From assembly GCA_001600695.1 (NCBI GenBank), contig BCKQ01000008.1, forward strand, positions 124,001 through 188,000: a stretch of DNA of 64,000 nucleotides, written 5' to 3'. Position numbers and translations under genes: made by a program. The notes under the pieces are model-generated. The model saw only the letters and a list, made by a program, of their open reading frames with translations. It ran no database searches and was not told the origin of the DNA. Positions 53,106-64,000 of this stretch are shown here, piece after piece; the first letter of the stretch is position 1; each line of letters starts with the position of its first letter. The stretch comes from Ascoidea asiatica (Eukaryota > Ascomycota > Saccharomycetes > Ascoideales > Ascoideaceae).

Positions 53106-53567
53106 GAGCTATGTTATTTTTTGGTGTTTTTTTCTTAATATTACTGTTTTATATATATCTTTTTTAAAATTTAGAGCTTGGTTACTTTCTTTTTATATAT
53201 CTTTTTTTTAGGGCGATCATTTATTAAATAATCTATTTCATTTTTAGTTTGAAGTTAAAAGGAATGCCTAATAGAAATATTCTAAAATGCTAGTAGTAAT
53301 TTTCCAGGAAACAACGTATAGTCTTTCGATCGCTAACAACTAAAACATTCATAAACTATTTGAAGTAAATGAGGAATTACACTGAAATCGATCAGTAATT
53401 CAAAATTGGGTTAGGCAATATTTATATTTACCAACAATTATTTTCATCAATGATAGAAAAAAAAAATCTATTCATCTTAAATCACAAATCAAGGGAGATA
53501 ACTTATACAGTTTTTTGGCTCATAAAGTTTGTAATTTTTAGCAACTAGTTACAACTAAATGACTCGA
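53106..53567. other. convergent 3' region between VPS13 and RAV2
   Basis: AT-rich, no gene seen. Presumed 3' UTRs of the two converging genes. Confidence 0.5.
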
Positions 53568-54812
53568 TTAGATGTTATTTATTATTATTTCTAGATCATT
53601 GAAATGATTTAAAAGCAGATTCTCCAAACTTTTTAATTTAACAAAAACAGTAATAAGAAGAGGATCGGAAGTTTTGACTTCAATTTGTTTTAAATCCCAA
53701 AAGACTTTATTGTTAAAAGTTATGTTTCTATTAAGGTATTCTAAATCTTTATTAAATTTCAAACTATTCTTGGAATTGAAAAGAGTGTTTGAAAACTTAT
53801 CAAATAAAGTTTCCTCTCTATCAATACTTTCTGGATTGGTTGAGATAGTTAGATTAGTCATCGATTTTGATAAATTGAAAATATGTTGAATATATGTATT
53901 GTTTTGATCTACTTGAGATACTGAATGTGTTAAGCTATTATCATTATTTTTAAAAAAATTGAATTGATTGATATTCTCCTCATCACCCAAAACTTCAGAT
54001 ATGGTATGTTTTGAATTATTATTGTTTGCAATTTTCTGCCTTATGAAGTCGGTGTAACTGATTCCATTTGAATTAATTAAGTTCCAAGGTTTATGAGTGA
54101 TTTCCTTTAATTCATGAATTTCAATTGTAATTTCGCCATTATTCAAATACAATTCAAGAACTATTTTATTTAAATCAAATTCTTGTTCGAACAAACTTTC
54201 CGGAAGATAAGAACTTGGAAAAAGCAGTAAATTAGAAGGCAACTTAATTAATTCTCTGGCTTTAGAAATATTCTTTAAAATTTTGGAGAAAATAGCTAAG
54301 AAATTAACATATTTCACTTTTTGTTTGTCTAGATTTTGAGCAAGATATTCTGAATTATTTTCTAGGTTATCTAAATTTTCTTCTCTCAATTCTGAATTAG
54401 CAGCTTCAAGAACCTTGCTGAAAGATTCTAAAATAGCTAATGAGTTTAGTAAATAGTCGTTAGCATCTTGAATTTGGATCAAGTTTATGAATTGATTAGG
54501 CTTGAGATTTAGTTTAAAAGGTTTTGAATTATTTAATGATTTCAATTTTAGCAATATATTTAATTCAACTATTTTAACACCAGATCTAGTTATTATTCCT
54601 TTAACTGATTCTGATTTTGATGAGCTTAAGGGCAACTTAAAGTAAGTTTCATCATTGAAATATTTAATGATCAGTTCAATTGTTTCCTTGATTGAAGGAA
54701 ATGTGGGTTGTATTATTTCATTGATTAACCATTCGGCTTCTCTTATGCTATTATGTTGTTGGATTTTCCTAATTTCTGCCACTGCTGTCTGAGGATAAAT
54801 TTCAGTCGTCAT
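53568..54812 (-). CDS. RAV2: Rogdi-family RAVE complex subunit
   Basis: The 414-residue product matches the Rogdi/Rav2 family by pattern: an N-terminal REAEWLINEIIQPTFPSIKE helix, KLNLKPNQFINLIQIQDANDYLLNSL (Rogdi has a comparable QIQDAxxHVxQA element), LAIFSKILKNISKARELIKLP, then LPSSLL-like LFPSSYLPESLF and a strand IVLELYLNNGEITIEIHEL. It ends in VFWDLKQIEVKTSDPLLITVFVKLKSLENLLLNH. A poorly conserved Asn/Ser-rich insert (about 255-330) makes it longer than the 351-residue S. cerevisiae protein. RAVE (Rav1, Rav2, Skp1) reassembles V1 and Vo sectors of the vacuolar ATPase after glucose return. It is followed on the same strand by no close partner; IPI3 lies 380 bp upstream, transcribed the same way. 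Confidence 0.8.
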   Translation of the reverse strand: MTTEIYPQTAVAEIRKIQQHNSIREAEWLINEIIQPTFPSIKETIELIIKYFNDETYFKLPLSSSKSESVKGIITRSGVKIVELNILLKLKSLNNSKPFKLNLKPNQFINLIQIQDANDYLLNSLAILESFSKVLEAANSELREENLDNLENNSEYLAQNLDKQKVKYVNFLAIFSKILKNISKARELIKLPSNLLLFPSSYLPESLFEQEFDLNKIVLELYLNNGEITIEIHELKEITHKPWNLINSNGISYTDFIRQKIANNNNSKHTISEVLGDEENINQFNFFKNNDNSLTHSVSQVDQNNTYIQHIFNLSKSMTNLTISTNPESIDREETLFDKFSNTLFNSKNSLKFNKDLEYLNRNITFNNKVFWDLKQIEVKTSDPLLITVFVKLKSLENLLLNHFNDLEIIINNI

Positions 54813-55194
54813 CTTGAGAATCTCAGTAAATGAATATATGAAATCACATAAATTATATAAATTATTATTAAATTTAGCAAAATAATTGCAATTAGTTAGA
54901 GATTTCCTCCTTTATTTTCATCAAATTCCTAAAATCAATCATTTTTTAATGTAAAATAACCTCAACGTTTACTTCCTTCCTTAAAAAACGCAGAAGATCG
55001 GTTGTACAAAGGTTGGATGTTTTGGTAAATTTCTCGGGAATTCAATTTCAAAGTCGAGACCATTTCACTGGATCTCATTTGGAACTGCAATTTTTATCCG
55101 ATTTTGCCAGAGCTTTACTTTTATTTCTACCGAAGATTTAATTATTCGATTCTACAATTACTTTTTATCAATTTTATATTTATTGAAAGTCTAT
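54813..55194. promoter_or_regulatory. RAV2 promoter and IPI3 3' region
   Basis: 382 bp between the IPI3 stop and the RAV2 start, both on the minus strand. It has a mildly GC-richer stretch at about 54965-55130. No gene or strong motif was recognised. Confidence 0.5.
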
Positions 55195-56916
55195 TTATTT
55201 TTTTTCTTTTAGTAATTTGGAATGCTTGTCAAAGAGCTCCTCATGAATATTTCTTAGTTCAGAATACGCTTCTTTCATTTGGCTTAGTTTTGATTCAAGT
55301 TCCTTCACTTTAAGAGTATTAATTTCATTTCGACTATCTTGGATATCATTATCTCTATCAGAGGCTTCAACAGTATTATTAGGATTGATATCCGAATTTT
55401 TTGAAATATAAAAGTTTTTAAATTGAAATTCTTCATCTTCGATTCTATTCAAATAGGCTTCATTATTGAGATTAAAATAATCTAAAGGGGAATAATTATC
55501 TGTTGAGTTGTAAGTTTTATCATTAGTCAAAATTATGTGATTTTGAAAATCTTTATTATCAACTAAGAATCTTTTAAGTTGTGGTATTAAATTTATAGCT
55601 TTTTTGGACTGATTTAACATTAAAGAAAATTTATTAATATTTTCACCAGTGTTGTTAAAAATTTTTAAATATGAAACTGAACCATTTACTTTTTTAAAAG
55701 TTTTAATAATTTGTTTTGTAAAAATATCTGACAAATATACATTACCATTTGAATCACCACTTGCTAAAATTGTAGAATCTAAAGATAAATCCAAATTACT
55801 TACCGACAAAATATCAGTTTCAGACTCTTTATTATTTTCTTTTTCATTTCCTTTTTCTTTTTCATTTTCATTTTCATTGTTATAACTATTATTATAATGA
55901 GATTTGAAAATATCCATATCATTTTCTTCATCTATTTTGATTGTTATTATTTCTCCATTAGAATTTATCAAAGATTCTAGTAGATTATTCTTTAATTTAT
56001 TAATTTTGATTAAATTTATTTGTTTAATAATACCATTTTCAAGTCCTAAATATATAGTTGTTAATAAGGGATCAACAATTATCGAATGTATAGGATATGG
56101 TAAAACAAATGTTGTTATTGGTTTTAACTTTATTATCTTATTATTTTCATTTATATCATTTAATGACTTCTCATCTTTTTGAATATTCTCATTTTTATTA
56201 ATAATATTATAAATTCTACATGTGGCATCTAAAGAAACTGAGAATAATTTCAAATCATTATTAATTGAATTTTTTGATAAATATAAATCTGTTATTTTTA
56301 AGGAATGGTCAGTTATATGGAAAGCAGGTTTAATTAAACTGGAATCATTACTTGAATTTGAATTATAAGTTGAAATTAATTGTAAAAATTTAAAAATTAA
56401 GATTCTTGAATCATCGGAAGCAGTAATTAAATAATTATTATTGGAAGATAATTTTAAAGTTGTTATTTTTTGATAGTGGATATCTTTTGCACAAATTAAA
56501 TTTCCTGAATTAAGTTCCCAAATATATAATTTCCCAGATATTCCTCCCCCAATTAAAAAACTTGAATCATTTGACAATATTATTGAAGACAATTGTTCTG
56601 GGATTGGTAATTTTTGAATAGGAGAATCTCTTTTTAAAGAAGAATAAATATGTATTAAAGATTTATTTTTACAAGATACAAATAGTTTAAATTCTTTTTG
56701 AGACCCATTAATATTGTTTTCATTATTCAACAATTGAATTGTGGAAGAATGATTTAAAGAATTTGCTTGTTTGAAAATAATATTTGAATTTGAATAATCA
56801 TTTGAGCCTGAACCAGAACCAGAATTTGAATGAATTGAAGAGACATAAGCCACGGATTCTTTTCCAAATTTATCTTCTTTCAATCCTTCACCCAAATAAA
56901 CTATACTTTCGTCCAT
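55195..56916 (-). CDS. IPI3: WD-repeat Rix1-complex subunit
   Basis: The 573-residue product is a WD40 protein of the Ipi3/WDR18 family. Recognisable blades include GGGISGKLYIWELNSGNLI (about 118-136), HYQKITTLKLSSNNNYLITASDDSRILIF (about 143-171), ITDLYLS with LFSVSLDATCRIYNI, a ILASGDSNGNVYLSDI blade near 380, and a C-terminal coiled coil (VKELESKLSQMKEAYSELRN to the end). That coiled coil is characteristic of Ipi3. The N-terminus (MDESIVYLGEG) is short and family-like. Ipi3 works with Rix1, Ipi1 and Rea1 in ITS2 processing and pre-60S maturation, and with pre-replicative complexes. S. cerevisiae IPI3 (YNL182C, 555 residues) adjoins PBR1 and NPR1. A CACGTG site lies about 150 bp upstream. 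Confidence 0.87.
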   Translation of the reverse strand: MDESIVYLGEGLKEDKFGKESVAYVSSIHSNSGSGSGSNDYSNSNIIFKQANSLNHSSTIQLLNNENNINGSQKEFKLFVSCKNKSLIHIYSSLKRDSPIQKLPIPEQLSSIILSNDSSFLIGGGISGKLYIWELNSGNLICAKDIHYQKITTLKLSSNNNYLITASDDSRILIFKFLQLISTYNSNSSNDSSLIKPAFHITDHSLKITDLYLSKNSINNDLKLFSVSLDATCRIYNIINKNENIQKDEKSLNDINENNKIIKLKPITTFVLPYPIHSIIVDPLLTTIYLGLENGIIKQINLIKINKLKNNLLESLINSNGEIITIKIDEENDMDIFKSHYNNSYNNENENEKEKGNEKENNKESETDILSVSNLDLSLDSTILASGDSNGNVYLSDIFTKQIIKTFKKVNGSVSYLKIFNNTGENINKFSLMLNQSKKAINLIPQLKRFLVDNKDFQNHIILTNDKTYNSTDNYSPLDYFNLNNEAYLNRIEDEEFQFKNFYISKNSDINPNNTVEASDRDNDIQDSRNEINTLKVKELESKLSQMKEAYSELRNIHEELFDKHSKLLKEKK

Positions 56917-57068
56917 AATGTGATTTATTTATAAAAATTAACTAAAATTCAATAAATAGTAATTGATAATTATTTTTTTGGTTCAAGAAAATCTTATTGA
57001 AATTTAACTCATACAAAATATGTGAAAAAAATTATCTTCAAAAAAAAATATTTTCGAAGTAAAAACAA

Positions 57069-57075
57069 TCACGTG
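57069..57075. promoter_or_regulatory. E-box TCACGTG (Cbf1-type site) upstream of IPI3
   Basis: AATCACGTGC, 153 bp before the IPI3 start on the minus strand. Same TCACGTGC core as at 4275, 20286 and 41556. Binding inferred. Confidence 0.5.
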
Positions 57076-58368
57076 CTTATTTAGAATCTATGTTAAGGCC
57101 TTGCAGTATCCAAAATGTTAAAAAGGAAGCCTTGTGTACCTTAAAAGAATTTTGAGGCCATACTTGCGGGTCTACTATTTTGTTTATCTAGAATAACTAT
57201 TTGGTTCTAGACTCACCGTCAGCAACATTAAGGAAACCCCTCTTAAAGGAATCCCGGCAGTGCAGGTCTCGGCAATCTAATTTTCATGGGGTCCCCGGAA
57301 TTATTAAATTGTGTTCAATTAGTTTGGTAACCATATTCAATACATTAAAAATCAAAATAGAATATCTTTCTATTAAAGTACCCAAAAGGACCTTTGAAAA
57401 ATTAATATTCTAGACCTTCGAGTCATTTCTAGAGTAGCAAATACTGGATATTTTGGAGGTATTGAAGAGTTTGAAATAACTCCTTTCTTCAAATTGAACT
57501 TCAATTTCTTCATTTCTATTTTATTATAACAATTAATTACTTATTTTTGAACCCCATCAGCTTTGAAAAATTTTATATCCTAAATTGTTTTCCTGCAAAT
57601 GATTATTTCTAATAATAGGGTAAAACTTACTTAAAATCAAAGTATCCGTAAAATTGGGCTAAGACTGGTAAGATATATTGAAGAGGCTTAAATGAAAAAA
57701 AAAAGATTTATGGTAAAAGGCTTTTTTAAATAAAAACGAGAGTTAGAATTTGATTGACTCTTTGAGCACTTTATTTTTTTATTTAGTTCTAAAAAAACAT
57801 ATATCTGGTTATATTTCAATAAGAATCTATCTATTCCTTTATTGATTTCAAGGCATAACCCGATTTAGAATGCCGAGTTTGAATTTTTCAATTTAAACTG
57901 GAGTAAATTATAAGTGAGTATTACCTAATTAATTGATATTGGTGAATTTTAGACTATTTTGATATGTAAAAATATTGAAAATAGAAAATGAAATTTTTTC
58001 TTTAAAACGTAATACTCTGAGTCAATGAAAATCGAGATCTCTTAATTTTTAAAGGTTAAAACTAATTTCATTTGCTTCAATTTAAAATCATCACTTTGGA
58101 AACAATGAAAAAAAATAAATAACTGCAAAATAATTTCATGATTAGTAACTCACATTAAAAAAAAATATTATGGGTTAATTTGGAAAAAAAATGGAAATAA
58201 TAGAATTCCATAGTAAAGGGAAATACTTTCAATAAAAAAAAAGAGATTGACTGAACAATTTATTTTTACTACTCACTGACTAATTGACTGAATGAGAAGC
58301 AAAAGAATTGAAAAAGGAAATTATATAATTTTTTAATAAGTAAAAAAGAAAGATTAATCAATAAAATT

Positions 58369-58391
58369 AATATAAATATGCTTTGAATCCC
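58369..58391 (+). promoter_or_regulatory. TATA-like promoter element shared with 2921-2943
   Basis: AATATAAATATG, two differing bases, then TTGAATCCC, 161 bp before the ATG at 58530. Partner of the element upstream of 3069. Confidence 0.5.
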
Positions 58392-58529
58392 TTAATTTAA
58401 GAATCATTTTTTTTTTATTTATTCTTCTTCTCTATCATCAAAAACTTCATTAACCTTAATTCAATAAAGTTACTAATTTAAAGCAAACAATAAATTTCTT
58501 CTCTAATTTTCTTATATTACCAATTCAAA

Positions 58530-59087
58530 ATGCAATTCCAATTATTAGCCATTTTAGCTACTGCTACAACTGTTTTTTCTGCTGCTGTTCCAGGTAATCA
58601 AGCTTCTCAACAAAAATCTAACTATGATTGTTCCTTAGTTGCTTACGCCCCAGATTACAACAAGGTTAACAACTATGGTCTTAATATTAAGGAGGATAAT
58701 GATGGTAATTATTATTTCTATGTTGGTTCTTCCCACTCTGATAAGAAAACTTTAGTTTACAATCCAACTGATTGTAAATTAACTGCAACACCAAATGATT
58801 CTAAAAACAAAGGTAAGACCATGAATGTTAGTTTTGGTAGTGATGATGGATCCAAATCTTTAAAATTACAAATTTCAACTCCTGATGCCAAATATACCTT
58901 TGATAACAGTAAATTTTTATTAAAAAATGGAGAAAAGGAAACTTACTATGCCTGTAAGAATTACTTAACTGGAACTAAAGGTAATTCCAAGAAAGATAAT
59001 ATGAAATCATTCAGTAAATCTAATTATTTCATTGTTGCTTCTAAAACTGATAGCTCATGTTGTCCAATTTACATTCAAAAAGCTTAA
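58530..59087 (+). CDS. small secreted protein, close paralogue of 3069-3656
   Basis: The 185-residue product has a signal peptide (MQFQLLAILATATTVFSAA), a shorter linker with one GNQ unit, and a mature domain nearly identical to the protein at 3069, with the same five Cys. Differences lie at about eight positions (for example TLAYN/TLVYN, DDNKF/DNSKF, NYMIVASR/NYFIVASK). Strong protein conservation next to freely diverged flanks indicates purifying selection or local gene conversion. Together with its downstream antisense tRNA-Ala it reproduces the unit at 3.0-4.1 kb in the same orientation. It is probably a cell-wall or extracellular protein; no GPI tail or enzymatic motif is seen. Confidence 0.87.
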   Translation: MQFQLLAILATATTVFSAAVPGNQASQQKSNYDCSLVAYAPDYNKVNNYGLNIKEDNDGNYYFYVGSSHSDKKTLVYNPTDCKLTATPNDSKNKGKTMNVSFGSDDGSKSLKLQISTPDAKYTFDNSKFLLKNGEKETYYACKNYLTGTKGNSKKDNMKSFSKSNYFIVASKTDSSCCPIYIQKA

Positions 59088-59518
59088 ATAGATATATTCT
59101 TTTGACTCTTTTATAAAATATTATTTTACTTTCTTGAAAATTTCCTTTCTTTATAATCATCAGACAATTCATTTTTACTTGAAAGTCTGTTGGTTGCTTT
59201 CTGATACTATTTCTTTTCTTAGGATATGTTCCTGACTTCCATAAATAGACTTTTTATCATTTTAATAAACACAAAAGTTTTTTACTTCTTCTTTTACACA
59301 AAATTAGTTCCCAGTTCTTTTGAAAACTATGAGCTCCAATGAACTGAATAAATGAAATAAACACAACCTGTCGATATTAATTGTTCAGCTTTTGCAATAA
59401 TTATCGAAAAAAAAAGTTGTAGTTAGAAGAAAAACTAAACAAACAAAGATAATAAAAAAAAAATCACAAACTTTTTAAAAGTCTAAGATACTACAAATCT
59501 TAAAAAGATTTAAAAAAA
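59088..59518. other. 3' region between secreted-protein gene and tRNA-Ala copy 3
   Basis: 431 bp, nearly the same spacing as at 3657-4072 (416 bp). It keeps short matches such as ATAAATAG-A-CTTTT and GGATATGTTCCTGA. No gene is seen. Confidence 0.5.
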
Positions 59519-59591
59519 TGGACGAGTCCGGAGTCGAACCGGAGACCTTCTGCACGCTAAGCAGACGCGCTACCAACTACGCCACACGCCC
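59519..59591 (-). tRNA. tRNA-Ala (anticodon AGC), copy 3
   Basis: Identical 73-nt sequence to copies 1 and 2, minus strand, with G3:U70, loop TTAGCGT and A73. Minus-strand T runs (complement of AAAAAAA at about 59512-59518) provide the terminator. The matched flank CCAAGTAATT beyond the 5' end is shared with copy 1 only, tying these two copies together. Confidence 0.97.
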
Positions 59592-62500
59592 AAGTAATTC
59601 CATGAGAAGAAGATTCAACATTGAATGTATGGTTGATCATATTTAAAAGATGTTTTATTTAACTCAAGCTGCGAAGAAAAACTTGAGTATAATAGGTCAC
59701 ATGACGTATCGCGTTTTTGCGTCCGCAGGGATTAAAATCAAAAGGGAATAATGGAAAAAGAATATCTAAAGAAATCTCCAAAAGAAATAAATCAAAAGGG
59801 ATAACGAAGAAAAAGGAAAATCTTTTTATTTACAGTATTTCAAAAAATATGTTGTTTGAAGAATTATCTTTTTTTGGTATTATTGGTAGAATTAAGAAAC
59901 ATTTCATGGATGATTGACTATACTAAGAGAAATCTTTTTTTTTAGGTTAGAGACAAATTTTAAGTTAGTTTGATTCTTGTGAGTACTAACATTATATTTT
60001 ATCAATAAAATCGTCATAATCACTCATTTCAACATTTATTCAATTTTCATATGTTTGAAGTTAAAAGCTTAACAAAAAGTTAACATTCACTTAAAGTCAT
60101 ACTCTTTATTTCAAAAACTTGTTTTGTTTTGAAATCAATAAATATTTATGATAATAATTATCATTGGCATAATATAAGCAAAATTTATTCATACAATCTT
60201 GAGATATGAACTTGGATTTTAAAATTTGATATGAATTTTATTGAAGTCTTTTATTGATAAGAATGATGATAAGAGTTTTGATAAGAAATTTGATGTGAAC
60301 TTCATTACAAATTTCATTTGAATTGAGAATATTGATTGAGAATATTAATGGATCATTTAAATTCAAAATTAATTCCAAAATAAATTTCAAAATAACTTTA
60401 AGATATAATTATTATCATGTATCAGTCATATACATATCGTATATGTTAGTAAAACATTAAAATTTCCAGATATGCTGTTTATTCTATTTATTCTATTCCA
60501 TTTATGGCTACTTTTATGAACTTATTGGGCAAGAAATTTATTATAATCATACATGGAAACTTAATAGAAATTTTTAATATTTTATTCTATCATAAGAAAT
60601 TCATTTTTGGGTTATACTTAACTAAGTTTTGAGTTAAAGCTTACAATTTTTAAATGTAATTGGGTATTGCAAAAAAAATGGATACCAAATGATACTATTA
60701 TTCATCAAATGAACTCAAATTGATAATTTTTTTTTAAAGAAGATAAAATATGATACAGCATGTGGAAAGAGATGATGTACAGTAGATTGCAAAAAAAGAT
60801 GCCATGATTACCTAAGAACTCCAATGATTGATAAGAAAAGAAGAAAATTAAATAATACAAAATTTAATCTCAGCTTATAAGCTTATAACACACGTTATTG
60901 AATGACATTTAATTATTTTATTGTTTCATATTATATCAAACTAAAATCATATCCATTCATGCTGAGATATACTATACTTCAGAATATAATTCAAAGTATT
61001 CTAAACAATCATTTGAAATTAGTTTGTTTAACTTAATTGCTACGTAGTAAAAAAAATTTCATTTGTTAATCTTATTGAAACGCAAATATTCAGTTTATTT
61101 GATTGTTATCAATATCATTAAATTATTTTTGTTATTGAATATCAAAGAGAATATTATTTAATTTATAAATTTCATCCAATATATTCCAATAGTTTCCAAC
61201 TATACAATTAAATGTTGGGTTTGACTTAACATCATAAGGGGATAAAAAAATGAGATCAGAGCAATTGCTTTTCGGCAACTTAAATTTTGTGGCACTCACA
61301 TCTTTAATGGTAGATTTTAGCCTACAAAGACAACGATCAAAGACTACAAAATGATTTTTCTGGAAAGGCTCAGACCACCAATAATCTATATATCAGAAAT
61401 CAAAGTATTTTATTATTATTTGATATTATCGTAAGATTTATTATATATCAAATTCTATGGTATATATCATTCGATTTATGTTATAATACTAGTTAATAAT
61501 AATTGAGTCCTGATGTTGCATTATTATTATATTGTCGATATCCGTTGGTTGCATGAAGCATATATTGTTTTATACCTACATTATCTCTTTTTTTTTTTGT
61601 TTCTTCTTCTCTCTTTTTATTTGCTACTTTTTTTCTTTTTGATTTTCCTCTGGCATGAATCTAAGACACTTTGTTGACTTATTCTTTGTTATCTTTCAAT
61701 TGAGCAATTTATTTGAATGTTTACGTCCCGTTTCTAGACTAAGAAATGTAAAATTTCCCAATTTAGATTCCAAGGAAATTAAGTTAAAGTTGGATTGATG
61801 ATTAGCTAATTAATATTTATTATTAATTATCAATTATTTTATTAGTTAATTAAGAATTAATCAATTAATAATTAATTATTAATTTTTATGAATTGATTAA
61901 TGCAACTATATACGGTATTATTAACTAATTGATATGAGTAATTAGTTGAGATTTCGCAATCTTCGGTGCAGAAACGATCTTAATAATTTTGCTAATCCCT
62001 GCTGTAATTACTGTTTTGATATCCTAGACCTGGCATAACCACACTGGTTTTTATCTGAGACATATTTCTCAAGGACAATAAGATCCATTCAAAGTGAATA
62101 CACGCATAAACCCATGAATTAAATGATTGTGTGTTTATTGGACTGTGTACACAGTATTTATTGCATTCAATCTGTATACAAAACACTGAACACATGAATC
62201 TAACTAACATACAGTAAAATATATGTGTAATCTAACAGTTAATCCCAACTAGCGTAACTTTCATGGTCAAATTAAGAGACAACACTAGTTAACAAACGTT
62301 AATACTGTTTGATTGGCAAGTGCAATACTACTCCTGTTTTTATTCCTTTAATACCTTCAATACTCACAAAACTTATCTTTTTTTATGTTAACTGAATAAA
62401 CACAAATCAGGTGAAAATACAAAAGTGGTGTAATATAATATACTTTCGTAAACTTTTTTTCACAATTATTATCAAAAAACTCGAAAATATGGCAAGATAA

Positions 62501-64000
62501 CCTCTGAATATTCCAAAAATATAAAATAATAAGTATATCATTGTTTTTATTTAAAAAAAAAAATGAAAAATGTTTACAATTCAGAAAAAACCTAAAAATT
62601 TTGGTCCTTTGAATTTTCTTCAAGCTAAATGAAATATTTAAAATCAGATAAAAAATCTTTCTTGAAGCCTTTAATTTGATAATTGTTCAAAAATTTGAAA
62701 TAAATTAATGCATTAGAAAGGCCGCTTCTCTTTATCTTTTCCCTCTAGTTATTATACTGTTAGAAATAACTACTTGTACGTTTGCTTTAAAGCAAATAAA
62801 ACGAAAAAAACAAAGTAAGGTTAAAATTGAATTCTTTTTGTATATTAAAAACACTATTCCCTATTTATTAAAAGCTGCTAACCCTCTTTTCACTTTATAG
62901 AACTTTTCTAGAGGTTTGATAATAAATAATGTTTTCGTCTCCTCCTTTCTACTGATACTATTTGACGATTTTCAAAACTTTCGATAAATCCAGAAGTTTT
63001 TTTTAGTTCAAATTGATTCTAGTGGTTTTAAAAAAAAGACGCTAATTGATTTCGAATAACCTGTTTTCATTGGCTGATTAAACAGGTTAGTTTTTCACCT
63101 TACCGAGCTTCCATGTCGATTATCCTTGAAAAAAGTGAACACGAATAACAAGCTTGCTTCTGGTTGCATTCACTTGAGCCCACGATCTTGAACTTTTGAA
63201 ATTGGCTCTCGAGATTTCCGAAATTGACATCTTGCATACCACTTGCATTTTTTAATGAATAGCTGCATGTTTTTGGATGTTTATGCCTAATTTTGGTAAA
63301 TAAAGTTACAGTTCCTAAAGCTAATTGAATCTTAAGTTGATAATATTTGTTTGTGGATTTAACAGGCATTTTGATGCCAATATTTATTTGAAATTGCGTT
63401 TAGCGGAATTTCTCTTTGAGCATTTGCATTTAGAGATTATTATTAATAATTATTTTTCAATAATACTTCAATGCTTTATTTTCAGTACTTTAAATTGTTT
63501 TTTACTCAAGACTTAGTGAGTGAATAAAGTATCTATGTCATGTGATTCAACTACTACTGATCATGATCATCTACATTTTGATAATATTTTAGAAAAATAA
63601 TGAAACTTTTGAAATAAATGCTCTTGATGTAATAGAATTTTATCAGAAAGATCTATTATATTTCCCAATAAATTTCTTTAAAGATCTTGATTTTATGATT
63701 GAATGATGTGGAGAATTAAATAAAATTTAAATTTTGGAAAACTTACCATAATATTATTCAAAATTTTAAAAACAGAATAAATATATCTTTATTTGAATTG
63801 ATTGGAAGACAATAGTAATAGTCAATACCAATTAATCTTTTATTGTAATTAATATTCCAAAAACAATTTCTCCAGCTTTTCTCTATTCTTTTCGGTTTTT
63901 TCTACTTACCTTTCTGAATTTTCACTCTATTGGTGTATTCAAAATAACTAAAAAATTTAACCAGCTTCCCAAAAATAATTAAAAATAAAATAAAAGAAAT
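59592..64000. other. 4.4-kb region with no credible gene
   Basis: Short frames (60-90 codons) occur on both strands but none has a signal peptide, domain or codon pattern like the neighbours. An AT-dense core lies at about 61790-61940. It contains a perfect 22-bp palindrome at 61863-61884 (AATTAATAATT mirrored) and other TTAATTAA words. GTCACATG occurs at 59696-59703 and, on the minus strand, ATCACATG at 63539-63546. Both match the CDEI consensus RTCACRTG, but no CDEIII-like sequence was found. A mildly GC-richer stretch with an 89-codon minus-strand frame is at 63100-63369. Confidence 0.55.
61863..61884. repeat. perfect 22-bp AT palindrome
   Basis: AATTAATAATT followed directly by its own reverse complement, centred between 61873 and 61874, within the most AT-dense part of the gene-free right end. 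Such sequences can arise by chance in DNA this AT-rich. Confidence 0.8.

Larger units (their letters stand above)
56917..58529. promoter_or_regulatory. divergent promoter region of IPI3 and the third secreted-protein gene
   Basis: 1.6 kb between divergently transcribed genes. A modest GC-richer patch (about 57080-57300) lies near IPI3, with an E-box at 57069-57075. The rest is AT-rich. The shared TATA-like element of the secreted-protein genes is at 58369-58391. A 70-codon frame at 57201-57413 is not convincing. Confidence 0.55.

Noticed and set aside
57201..57413. 70-codon frame upstream of IPI3
   Set aside because: Lies in a GC-richer promoter patch and shows no protein features.
59696..59703. 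point centromere starting at the CDEI-like GTCACATG
   Set aside because: No CDEIII-like TGTTT-TG-TTTCCGAAA sequence at the required distance; an 8-mer match alone is weak.
63100..63369. 89-codon Cys-containing minus-strand frame
   Set aside because: No homology recognised, no neighbouring support, length within chance expectation.

Overview
The window is chromosomal DNA from a budding yeast (Saccharomycotina). Support comes from recognisable yeast orthologues (VPS13, TIF6, IPI3, RAV2, PBR1, MRPL19, an NPR1-type kinase, YOR1-like ABC transporters, phospholipase B, a CRH-type GH16 enzyme), the absence of obvious introns, and eukaryotic tRNA-Ala genes. Coding DNA is extremely AT-rich, with some stretches close to 2% GC, and many proteins carry long Asn runs. 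The species is not identified. One CTG codon in a conserved context aligns with Ile, which gives weak support for Leu decoding.

Layout. 0-4 kb: two small secreted paralogues, the second followed by an antisense tRNA-Ala(AGC). 4.6-7.8 kb: a low-complexity protein of unknown function and a second tRNA-Ala. 8.2-9.1 kb: a CRH-family cell-wall transglycosylase. 10-14.4 kb: a YOR1-like ABC transporter gene interrupted by one in-frame TGA. 15-19.4 kb: MRPL19 and an NPR1-type kinase, convergent. 21-23.2 kb: an unknown Asn/Lys-rich protein. 24.9-38.2 kb: two intact YOR1-like transporters flanking a phospholipase B. 38.6-39.2 kb: a small orphan gene or gene fragment. 39.7-42.7 kb: PBR1 and TIF6. 43.4-53.1 kb: VPS13. 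53.6-56.9 kb: RAV2 and IPI3 on the minus strand. 58.5-59.6 kb: a third secreted paralogue with a third antisense tRNA-Ala, repeating the arrangement at 3-4 kb. 59.6-64 kb: a 4.4-kb stretch with no credible gene.

The genes do not form a single pathway. There are cell-surface and export functions (secreted proteins, CRH enzyme, phospholipase B, YOR1-like pumps), ribosome assembly (TIF6, IPI3), mitochondrial translation (MRPL19), membrane lipid transfer (VPS13), V-ATPase assembly (RAV2) and nutrient signalling (kinase). MRPL19, NPR1, IPI3 and PBR1 are close neighbours on S. cerevisiae chromosome XIV (YNL185C to YNL181W), so part of this window is an old, scrambled syntenic block.

The main oddities are these. 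A perfect 694-bp identity tract joins two oppositely oriented YOR1-like genes that are clearly diverged on both sides of it, and both copies share an ambiguous base. GC-rich islands of 0.3-0.8 kb sit in intergenic DNA of an otherwise very AT-poor-in-GC genome, several carrying the 8-mer GCACCAGC. A strict 12-bp-period ACGC array lies upstream of one transporter. A secreted-protein plus tRNA-Ala unit is duplicated about 55 kb apart. All three tRNA-Ala genes have G at position 37. No transposon, CRISPR array or obviously foreign gene was seen.
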